From positions 1 through 5,889 of the forward strand of contig CANKNP010000319.1 in assembly GCA_947483545.1 (NCBI GenBank): a DNA stretch of 5,889 bases, given 5' to 3'. Every line of letters starts with the position of its first letter. Positions within the stretch are counted from its first letter, which is position 1. Below are positions 1-5,479 of the stretch, piece by piece. Position numbers and translations under genes: made by a program. The notes under the pieces were generated by a model. That model had not been told where the DNA came from and did not search any database. It saw only the letters and a program-made list of their open reading frames with translations. Source of the stretch: Deltaproteobacteria bacterium (GTDB lineage: Bacteria; Myxococcota; UBA796; SXON01).

Positions 1-597
1 CCCCTCCACCACCCGCACCTCTCCCCCCGCGCCCACACGAAAAACCTCCGATCCCCCTCCCAAGTCGCCCGTCCCGACCACCGGAGCCTGGACCACCCCG
101 ACCGGCTCCAGCGCCCCGGCCGCGACCCCGCCCGCGCCGGCCCACACCCCCAGAACGGTGGCGATCCCCCCCACCGTCCGCGCCCGCCCAACCCCCAACC
201 CCAACAGGAGCAGCCCCCCCCCCGCCAGGATCGCGCCCATCCACTGGCCTTCATCGCCGGTCATCACTGCCTGCCAGGGCGCCCAGACCGGCCAGGCCTT
301 CTTCATGGGCGCGCTGTCGATCCTGCGCCGCGCAAGGTCCAGGTTCGCCTGCACGTCCGGATCCCGGGGCGCCAGGGCCGCAGCGCACCGCCATGCCAGC
401 ACCGCCTCCGGAACACGCTCCTGACGGTACCGGAGATTGCCAAGATTGAAGTACACATCTGCGGTGCGCGCCCCGCCGTCGAGCACCCCCGCGATCGCCA
501 CGTCCGCGGCCGCGAGATCCCCCCCGGACAGCGCAACGTTGAACGCCTCGACAGAGGGCTCAGCCTGCGCGAGCTGCACGCAAAGGGCCAGGATCAC
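1..597 (-). CDS. batE: BatE-like TPR/SH3 membrane protein (partial, C-terminus beyond left edge)
   Basis: This is the last visible gene of the Bat cluster; 199 codons are present and no stop is reached before base 1. It starts with GTG, the start overlapping the batD stop (GTGA), with GGAG eight bases upstream (606-609). Residues 1-12 are a very short hydrophobic signal-like segment ending in AQA. Residues about 15-95 form TPR-type helices, with the diagnostic YFNLGNLRYRQ at 49-59, AVLAWRCAAALAP at 65-77 and PDVQANLDLARRR at 80-92. Two hydrophobic helices follow at about 119-137 and 142-163. From about 170 the chain enters an SH3-like beta domain (APVV, then EVFRVGAGGEVRVVEG), where the window cuts it. 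TPR, then TM pair, then SH3 is the known BatE order. BatE proteins belong to the Bat envelope complex, whose biochemical role is poorly defined. A run of ten G lies in the first TM coding region (214-223), yet the frame is open on both sides. Confidence 0.85.
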   Translation of the reverse strand, partial: MILALCVQLAQAEPSVEAFNVALSGGDLAAADVAIAGVLDGGARTADVYFNLGNLRYRQERVPEAVLAWRCAAALAPRDPDVQANLDLARRRIDSAPMKKAWPVWAPWQAVMTGDEGQWMGAILAGGGLLLLGLGVGRARTVGGIATVLGVWAGAGGVAAGALEPVGVVQAPVVGTGDLGGGSEVFRVGAGGEVRVVEG

Positions 598-2231
598 TTC
601 AACTTCTCCACGAAGGCCCGCAGCGCGCGCTCCACATCTGCGACCTCGCCGGCGCTCTCGGCGTACCGGGCACGCTCGAGGAGCCGGTAGACAGCCGTGG
701 CCTCCGCCGCGTCTGCCCCCAACCGGGCGAGGGCCTCCCCGTGAACCTCGGCGGCGCCGATGCCGAGCCTGGGCGAGACCGCCTCCCGAAAGATCTGGTC
801 CAAGCCGGACAGTCGGCCGTGGGGATCGGTGGGCAGGTCGTCGAAGGTCAGCGCCCGCTGCGCCGGGGCGGTCCGCGCAGCGAGCATCCCGGCAAGCGTC
901 CGCGCCCCGTGAACCCCGAGCAGCGCGACACCCGGGAGGAGCAGGGCGAGCCCCCAGGCGCCCGGCCACGGGGGATCGAGCTCCGGCGATGGACGGACCG
1001 GCAGCAGCTCATCGATCGGGCCAATGGCCGGGGCCGCGGGGCCGGAGAAGCTCGCCACCTGCGCGGCGGCGGCGGCGCCTTGGATGTCCAGGGTGATCGG
1101 AGCCGTTGACAGCGTTCGGTACTGACCCGTCGCCGGATCGAAGGCCGACAGCGTGATCGCCGGCAGGACCAGCGGGCCGGGCCGCTCGGGCACGATGGCG
1201 CGCTTGAAGCTCGCCGTGGCGACGAGCCTCCCATCCTTGATCTCCGCGGCCATCACCGGCTGATCGTCGTAGACGCGGAAGCCATCGGCTGGCAGCGGCG
1301 GGAGCTTGACCCCGGTGATCGGGCTGTCGCCGACGAGATCCACGGCGAGGGTGAGCGTGTCGCCGACGCGAACGTCTGTCGGACCCTGCACCTTGCTGGT
1401 CAAGGTGAAAGCGCCGACAAGGCCGTCCCAGTCGCTCGGGCGCCCGGCGGCCGGAGGTTCACGCACCGTTGCGGAGATCGAGGGGGCGCTGAACACCTCC
1501 GAGCGTACGTCGGTGAACATGCCCAGGTCCGGAAAGAGCTGCTCGGTTCGGCCCGGCCGACGTTGACGATCCCGCTCGATCGCGAACTGCGCCTGGAGCG
1601 CGCCGCCGGGGACCGTGACCGCGCCTGCTTGGGTGAAGCGGAGCGGAAAGTAGAGGTCCTGGATCGAGACCCGGCTCGCGCCCTCGCCCACCGTGTAGTT
1701 GGTGTTCACCGCCTCGACGCCCGACTCCCGGCTGAACCCCTTGCCCTCGGGCGGGATCCAGTTGCCGTTGCCCATGCGCCGGTCGGTCGCGAAACGCAGG
1801 TGGTAGACCACCACTTGCCCGACCCAACGCGGGGTCTCGGAGAGCTCGCCGGTCAGCTCGTTCACGCCGCTGGAAGCACCCCTGGGCGCCACGTGGAGGG
1901 AGACCGACTCGGTCTTCAGCATGCCCGCCGCGGTGTTCACCGAGACCGAAGGGATCAGATAATCGCCGGGCTTCACCGCCGTGAGGGTGTACCGGTAGAT
2001 CGTGGAGGTTGTCAGGTTGTAGTTCAGCAGGAGCTGCTGCTGCTGCTGGCTCTCGAAGGCCGCGGTCAATCCGTCGGGGACCTCGAACCGCGGGACACCG
2101 CCCCGGACGGAGGTCTCGGTCACGGTCAAGACGAGGCCAACGCTCTGGCCCTCCGAAAAGCGGGTCGTGTCCGCCTGCAGCGTGACCTGGGCCGCCCAAG
2201 CCGCGCCTAAAGTGAGGACAAAGGCTAACAT
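594..2231 (-). CDS. batD: BatD-like oxygen-tolerance protein
   Basis: A complete 545-residue protein, within the usual BatD length range. Residues 1-14 are a short signal peptide (MLAFVLTLGAAWA). Several Ig-like beta-sandwich segments follow: about 15-115, 125-255 (with GNWIPPEGKGF and DLYFPLRFTQAGAVTVP) and 272-384. The last carries family-typical patterns: VGAFTLTSKV, VRVGDTLTLAVDLVGD, VKLPPLP and ERPGPLVLPAITLSAFDP. A single membrane helix lies at about 425-442 (WGLALLLPGVALLGV), leaving a helical cytoplasmic tail at 445-545. BatD proteins are membrane-anchored partners of the VWA proteins BatA/BatB and the MoxR ATPase; the exact function is unsettled. The ATG directly abuts the batC TAG, with AAGGA seven bases upstream inside batC (2239-2243), so coupling is expected. 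The tail overlaps batE by 4 bases. Residues 62-66 are five glutamines encoded by a pure CAG run. Family assignment is confident; the physiological role is inferred. Confidence 0.9.
   Translation of the reverse strand: MLAFVLTLGAAWAAQVTLQADTTRFSEGQSVGLVLTVTETSVRGGVPRFEVPDGLTAAFESQQQQQLLLNYNLTTSTIYRYTLTAVKPGDYLIPSVSVNTAAGMLKTESVSLHVAPRGASSGVNELTGELSETPRWVGQVVVYHLRFATDRRMGNGNWIPPEGKGFSRESGVEAVNTNYTVGEGASRVSIQDLYFPLRFTQAGAVTVPGGALQAQFAIERDRQRRPGRTEQLFPDLGMFTDVRSEVFSAPSISATVREPPAAGRPSDWDGLVGAFTLTSKVQGPTDVRVGDTLTLAVDLVGDSPITGVKLPPLPADGFRVYDDQPVMAAEIKDGRLVATASFKRAIVPERPGPLVLPAITLSAFDPATGQYRTLSTAPITLDIQGAAAAAQVASFSGPAAPAIGPIDELLPVRPSPELDPPWPGAWGLALLLPGVALLGVHGARTLAGMLAARTAPAQRALTFDDLPTDPHGRLSGLDQIFREAVSPRLGIGAAEVHGEALARLGADAAEATAVYRLLERARYAESAGEVADVERALRAFVEKLK
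2034..2048. repeat. (CTG)5 / (CAG)5 trinucleotide run in batD
   Basis: Five uninterrupted CTG units on the plus strand encode Gln62-66 of BatD on the minus strand. Length change would be in frame and alter only the glutamine count. Confidence 0.8.
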
Positions 2232-3062
2232 CTACCAGTCCTTGCCCCCCGAGCCTTCGCCCACCACGACCCGAGGTTTGCCTTCCGTCACCCCTTCCAC
2301 CAGCCGCTCCGCCTCCTCCGTCCCCATCCCCCCGCCCAGGCCGCCCTCCTCGGTGCCCGCGCCCACGGCGACGCCTTCGCCATCCTCGGTCCCCTCGCCT
2401 TCCCCCTCCCCCTCGACCGGTTTCATCTCCCCCTCCCCCGGTTTTGCATCGCCGGCCTCGGCCTCCCGGGTGCCCTCACCGGGCTGGGGCTCCTGACCAT
2501 CCTGCGGCTTCCCAGGCTCCGGGGTTCCATTGCTGCCCGTCTGGCCCTCGGCCTGCTCCTGCTGCGAACCGCCGACCTCGGCATCGTCCTTCTCCTGGCT
2601 CTCCGGCGGCGGAGGTTGCCGCCGCGCCTGGATCTCCTTCTCGACCGCGGCCGCGTTCTGCTTCGCCTGCTCGAAGGCTGGGTCTTCGGTCAGCGCCTGC
2701 TTGTAGTCCGCCAGCGCATCGTCCAGCCGTCCCCCACGATAAGCCGCATTCCCCGCGTTGTACCTGGCACGCGCCTTGTCTTGAGCGTCGGGGCTCGCCT
2801 CTGCCGCGGCCTTGAAGATCTGCTCGGCCTCGCGAAACCGCCCGAGTCGGTAAAGCGCGGTGCCGAGCGACTGCGCGACGTCGGGATCATCCGGGTCTTC
2901 GACCCTCGCCTGGCCCAAAAGCTCGACCGCGCGCCCATAGTCCTTCGCCGCGAGCGCGGTCAGACCGTCCTCGCGCGGGCCAGCCCAGGCGACGGCGGGC
3001 GCACCCGCAGCGCAAAGCACCGTCGAAAGGCCAAACAGCGGGAACAGCATCGCAGCGCGCAC
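2232..3062 (-). CDS. batC: BatC-like periplasmic TPR protein
   Basis: With the chosen GTG start the product has 276 residues. Residues 1-27 are a signal peptide: Arg2, a hydrophobic core, and AWA before Gly28. About 28-130 hold three TPR units, including LTALAAKDYGRAVELL, LGTALYRLGRFREAEQIF and YNAGNAAYRGGRLDDALADY. Residues about 150-245 are a disordered linker rich in Glu, Gly, Pro and Gln, and the end (EEAERLVEGVTEGKPRVVV, then GGKDW) matches the short conserved tail of BatC proteins. BatC is thought to act as a periplasmic scaffold with BatA, BatB, BatD and BatE. Start choice: GTG at 3062 has GGAG five bases upstream and gives a normal signal peptide. ATG at 3050 would lose the only positive charge. 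GTG at 3068 has its start overlapping the GGAG. TTG at 3107 has no ribosome site and would put 15 extra residues before the signal. It is the first gene of the cluster here; batA and batB are not upstream. Confidence 0.87.
   Translation of the reverse strand: MRAAMLFPLFGLSTVLCAAGAPAVAWAGPREDGLTALAAKDYGRAVELLGQARVEDPDDPDVAQSLGTALYRLGRFREAEQIFKAAAEASPDAQDKARARYNAGNAAYRGGRLDDALADYKQALTEDPAFEQAKQNAAAVEKEIQARRQPPPPESQEKDDAEVGGSQQEQAEGQTGSNGTPEPGKPQDGQEPQPGEGTREAEAGDAKPGEGEMKPVEGEGEGEGTEDGEGVAVGAGTEEGGLGGGMGTEEAERLVEGVTEGKPRVVVGEGSGGKDW
2402..2439 (-). other. Duplicated G-rich block in batC (possible G-quadruplex)
   Basis: The sequence TCCCCCTCCCCC occurs on the plus strand at 2401-2412 and again at 2428-2439. 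On the coding strand this gives four G5 tracts with loops of 1, 16 and 1 bases. It encodes part of the Gly-Glu linker, with the repeated theme KP(G/V)EGE. The motif could fold in the mRNA or the non-template strand, or simply reflect a 27-base duplication in a disordered linker. Confidence 0.4.
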
Positions 3063-3067
3063 GAACA

Positions 3068-3071
3068 CTCC
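3068..3071 (-). promoter_or_regulatory. Ribosome binding site deciding the batC start
   Basis: GGAG on the minus strand, five bases before the GTG at 3062. None of the other in-frame starts (3107 TTG, 3068 GTG, 3050 ATG) has a comparable motif at proper spacing, so this site favours the 276-residue form. Confidence 0.5.
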
Positions 3072-3091
3072 GACCCCGCATGTACGCGCGG

Positions 3092-3113
3092 GTTCCCTCG
3101 GATGCAAGGGAAC
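3092..3113. repeat. Inverted repeat upstream of batC
   Basis: Perfect 7-base arms GTTCCCT and AGGGAAC separated by the 8 bases CGGATGCA. The centre lies about 40 bases before the preferred batC start. It could be an operator for a dimeric regulator or a 5' leader hairpin of the bat transcript. There is no T-run after it on either strand, so it is not a convincing intrinsic terminator. Confidence 0.5.
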
Positions 3114-3209
3114 GGCGGGGCAATGTGACGGGGCGGGACGAGCGGGGACGTGGGGGGGGGCGCTGGGCGGCTCGCCGGCCCCGCTGCACCTGCCAACCTG
3201 GCCGCAGGA

Positions 3210-3227
3210 CGCCGCTTCAAAGCGGCG
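3210..3227. repeat. 18-base palindrome in the uma2-batC gap
   Basis: CGCCGCTTCAAAGCGGCG: 8-base perfect arms around a 2-base centre (CA). As RNA it would form a 7-pair stem with a four-base loop. It sits 78 bases downstream of the uma2 stop and about 150 bases upstream of batC. No T-tract follows in the direction of uma2 transcription, so it is either a protein-binding palindrome or a Rho-independent terminator lacking its U-tail. The role is not established. Confidence 0.45.
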
Positions 3228-3249
3228 CGGGCTCCCTGGGGGAGGCTAC

Positions 3250-3270
3250 GGGCTGCGGGCTGCGGGCTGC
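3250..3270. repeat. Tandem heptamer repeat (GGGCTGC)x3
   Basis: Three exact, contiguous copies of the 7-base unit GGGCTGC, preceded by a degenerate fourth copy AGGCTAC at 3243-3249. It is non-coding, between the uma2 stop and batC. A 7-base unit is not codon-neutral and is typical of short intergenic repeats prone to copy-number change. Confidence 0.7.
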
Positions 3271-3304
3271 GAAGCTCTCCGTGTTTGGACTTGCCTTTCC
3301 GCGC

Positions 3305-3928
3305 CTACTCGGGCTTCAACCCGGGATCGGGCTCCCCGAGCGGCCACCACTCGGTAAGATCGAACTCCACCGCATCAAAGGGGCGAAGCCGGGCACTGGC
3401 GTCCCTCTCCGTCCCCCCGAGGAATTCCCAGGCGTGCCCGTTGTGTTGGTAGACCTCCACAGACCGCGCGGCGATGTTCACGAGCCATGCCCACTTCACC
3501 CCGACTCGGCCATAGTATTCCATCTTTTTGATGCGATCAAAGCCCTCAGTGCTGGGCGACAGGATCTCACAGATCCAGTCCGGGGCCAGCTCACTCGCGG
3601 CGGTGTCGGGCACCTCCGCCATCCGCTCCCGCCTCCACCCCGCGATGTCCGGGGTCAGCACCAGATCCCGCGGATCCTCGCCGCCGAGATGGAGCTCCGG
3701 TTCGGGGAGGAGAACCCATCCCCCGGGGCCTGCGCTCCGGGGCTTTCGAAGGCCGAACGCGAGGGTGAGGTCGGCGGTCATCGTGCCCAGGGATGCAGCG
3801 TGGCGGAGTCGCGGCCTTGCCATCGCATAGATCACCCCATCGATCAGCTCGGCGGTGAGATGGTCCGGAACCGCAAGCAGGTCGGCGTAGGTGGCGCGCG
3901 GGCTGACCCTCGAACGGGCAGGTTCCAT
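3305..3928 (-). CDS. Uma2 family (DUF820) putative restriction-endonuclease-fold protein
   Basis: A complete 207-residue protein of typical Uma2 length. Family landmarks in order: AELIDGVIYAMARP at 26-39 with His43 (the E-x-I-x-G...H region), LTPDIAGWRR at 91-100, APDWICEILSPSTEGFDRIKKMEYYGRVGVKWAWLVN at 115-151, and a terminal beta region up to residue 195. Asp94, Glu121 and Lys134/135 are the likely PD-(D/E)xK metal and catalytic residues, all present, so the protein looks intact. Uma2 proteins are multicopy in cyanobacteria, planctomycetes and myxobacteria; their biological role is largely unknown and nuclease activity is inferred from fold. The ATG at 3928 is chosen because homology begins there and the open frame beyond it (to 4246) overlaps the divergent gene and has no family content. 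No good ribosome site precedes it; TACGAT six bases upstream resembles a -10 element, so a leaderless mRNA is possible. It is not obviously part of the bat operon (gap about 240 bases). Confidence 0.88.
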   Translation of the reverse strand: MEPARSRVSPRATYADLLAVPDHLTAELIDGVIYAMARPRLRHAASLGTMTADLTLAFGLRKPRSAGPGGWVLLPEPELHLGGEDPRDLVLTPDIAGWRRERMAEVPDTAASELAPDWICEILSPSTEGFDRIKKMEYYGRVGVKWAWLVNIAARSVEVYQHNGHAWEFLGGTERDASARLRPFDAVEFDLTEWWPLGEPDPGLKPE

Positions 3929-4014
3929 GGGAGCATCGTAACGCCGATGGCCGGGCACGGCCCGCAACCCAACCCGGAGCGCCGAAGGCCCGCGCTGCTC
4001 CTTGCTGGAAAACC

Positions 4015-4047
4015 TGCAGACCCCGTGCAGACCGTGTGCAAGTGGGA
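4015..4047. repeat. Direct repeat with 11-base period in the divergent intergenic region
   Basis: TGCAGACC occurs at 4015-4022 and 4026-4033, and a weaker TGCAAGTG begins exactly one period later at 4037. Spacing of 11 bases puts all three on the same helix face. The array lies between the divergent starts of uma2 (3928) and the VWA gene (4122), so it could be a regulator binding site for either. No clear sigma-70 promoter was identified nearby. Confidence 0.5.
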
Positions 4048-4121
4048 ACCTCCGGCAAGCGCGAACGTCTGTAAGCTCGCTACCCTTCGTTCGTTGTCCC
4101 CACGACCTCCCGGAGTCCACC

Positions 4122-5477
4122 ATGCCTCGCTGGTTCTTCACCTCCCTCCTCGGCCTCGGCGGCGTCGCCGCCATCACGCTCAGCAACGCGTTCCAGCCGT
4201 CCACCCCGGGCCGGGTCGAGGTGATGCCGCCTCCCCCGCCCGCCACCGCCGGCCCCTTGAGCCTGACCGCCGATCTCGACTACGCCGCGCTCGCCGACCA
4301 CGGAACCAGCAAGCGCAACCTCGTCATCACCATCCACGCGCCCGAGGCCGACACCGACGCCCGCCGCCTCCCCGTCGATCTCGCTGTCGTCGTGGACACC
4401 TCCGGCTCCATGAACGAATCCGGCAAGTTCGTCCAGGCCCGCCGCGCGATGCACGCCCTCGCGGCGCAGCTCACCGACGCCGATCGCATGGCCCTGGTGA
4501 CCTTCTCGTCGTTCACGTCGACCCCCGTGCTGCTCGGCAACGCGAGCCAGAACGGCCCCCTCGCCGCGAACCTGCTCGACCACATGAGCCCCGACGGCTC
4601 GACCTACCTCTCCGGCGGCCTCTCGAGCGGCTTTGAGGCGCTGGGCTACGGCGAAACGGGCCGCGTTCGCCGCGTCTTGTTGATGACCGACGGGCGTGCC
4701 AACCAAGGCGTGATCGACACCGCCGGGCTGACCCGTCTGGCCCGTGCGAAGCCTGGGGTCTCCGTCTCCACGATCGGCATGGGCCTCGACTACGACGAGG
4801 CCATGCTCTCTGCCGTGGCCGACGCCGGCGGCGGCGACTACCACTACGTCGCCCAGGACACCGACATGGGGCTCGTCTACGCAGAGGAGCTGAGGTCCGC
4901 GAGCACGCTGGTCGCCACCTCCGCGAGCCTCGACCTCACCTTCCCCGCCGGCGTGACCGCTCCCCGCGCTTGCTCCTGGACCTCGTACGCCCTCCCGAAC
5001 AACGGCCTCCGCGTGCAGATCGGCGACCTCTCCGCAGGCCAGACCCGCACGATCGTGATCCCGATCGAGGTCAGCCCCAGCGTGGACGGCGTGCTGGCCT
5101 CGGCGATCTTGCACGCCACGTCCCCTGACGGCGCGCCCTACGACGCTTCGACCTCCATCACCGCACCTCGCGTCGCCCTCTCCGACGTGCCTGCCCACGT
5201 CCACCCGACGGCCGACGCCGCAGCCACGCTCGCCCTGGCCGGAGATGCTGTGGATCAGGCCCGCGAGGCGTGGAACCGCGGCGACGACGAATACGCCAAG
5301 GGTCGCCTGACCTGGGGCTCGGACTACATGCGTTCCAAGCGTGAAGAGGGCAACATGAACGAGAAGGACAACGCCGTGCTCGAGGCCCAGTCCGCTGAGC
5401 TCAAGAGCCTTGGCTACCTGGATGGCGCGCAGGGCGTCAAGGCAGCGAGTACTGTGTCCCGCAAGATGTCGAGGTAG
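4122..5477 (+). CDS. Secreted VWA-domain protein with intact MIDAS
   Basis: A 451-residue protein. The ATG at 4122 is supported by GGAG six bases upstream and by the N-terminal hydrophobic signal or anchor (residues 4-24, after Arg3); the longer open frame upstream has no support. A Pro-rich spacer (36-40) is followed by a short beta region (46-75) and a VWA domain at about 84-260. The metal-ion-dependent adhesion site is complete: DTSGS at 92-96, Thr161 and DG at 190-191. A beta-sandwich region follows (about 275-365, with GLRVQIGDLSAGQTRTIVIP), then a helical C-terminal domain (about 375-451, rich in Ala, Asp, Arg and Lys) of the type seen in bacterial VWA proteins related to inter-alpha-trypsin and chloride-channel-like families. 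It probably binds a divalent cation and a protein ligand outside the cytoplasm. Unlike BatA/BatB it has no membrane helix after the VWA domain. The downstream gene starts 2 bases later, indicating an operon. The specific role is unknown. Confidence 0.87.
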   Translation: MPRWFFTSLLGLGGVAAITLSNAFQPSTPGRVEVMPPPPPATAGPLSLTADLDYAALADHGTSKRNLVITIHAPEADTDARRLPVDLAVVVDTSGSMNESGKFVQARRAMHALAAQLTDADRMALVTFSSFTSTPVLLGNASQNGPLAANLLDHMSPDGSTYLSGGLSSGFEALGYGETGRVRRVLLMTDGRANQGVIDTAGLTRLARAKPGVSVSTIGMGLDYDEAMLSAVADAGGGDYHYVAQDTDMGLVYAEELRSASTLVATSASLDLTFPAGVTAPRACSWTSYALPNNGLRVQIGDLSAGQTRTIVIPIEVSPSVDGVLASAILHATSPDGAPYDASTSITAPRVALSDVPAHVHPTADAAATLALAGDAVDQAREAWNRGDDEYAKGRLTWGSDYMRSKREEGNMNEKDNAVLEAQSAELKSLGYLDGAQGVKAASTVSRKMSR

Positions 5478-5479
5478 CC

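Noticed and set aside
437..1096. Plus-strand open frames opposite batD and batE (437-1096, 741-1109, 1563-2210)
   Set aside because: Arg/Pro/Ala-rich translations without motifs, antisense to a convincing BatD/BatE reading.
3063..3107. TTG start of batC at 3107
   Set aside because: No ribosome site, overlaps an inverted repeat, and adds 15 residues before the signal peptide.
3271..3304. Intrinsic terminator directly after uma2
   Set aside because: No stem of useful length followed by a T-run is visible downstream of the stop on the minus strand.
4002..4121. Upstream extension of the VWA gene to 4002
   Set aside because: It would place 40 non-hydrophobic residues before an evident signal segment, and the ATG at 4122 has a well-spaced GGAG.
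3929..4246. N-terminal extension of uma2 up to 4246
   Set aside because: The added 106 codons overlap the divergent VWA gene start and its ribosome site and show no Uma2 homology; family similarity begins at Met 3928.
3080..4636. Long plus-strand open frame (518 codons) across the batC-uma2 gap, uma2 and the start of the VWA gene
   Set aside because: It is antisense to uma2 and out of frame with the VWA gene. Its composition is Arg/Pro-rich, typical of a shadow frame in high-GC DNA, with no recognisable domain.
4080..5204. Minus-strand open frame of 374 codons opposite the VWA gene
   Set aside because: Low-complexity Gly/Val/His/Arg-rich translation antisense to a gene with a complete MIDAS; a shadow frame.
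4122..5477. VWA protein as a true BatA or BatB
   Set aside because: BatA/BatB have membrane helices flanking the VWA domain and are about 320-350 residues; this protein has only an N-terminal hydrophobic segment and a long C-terminal beta plus helical region.
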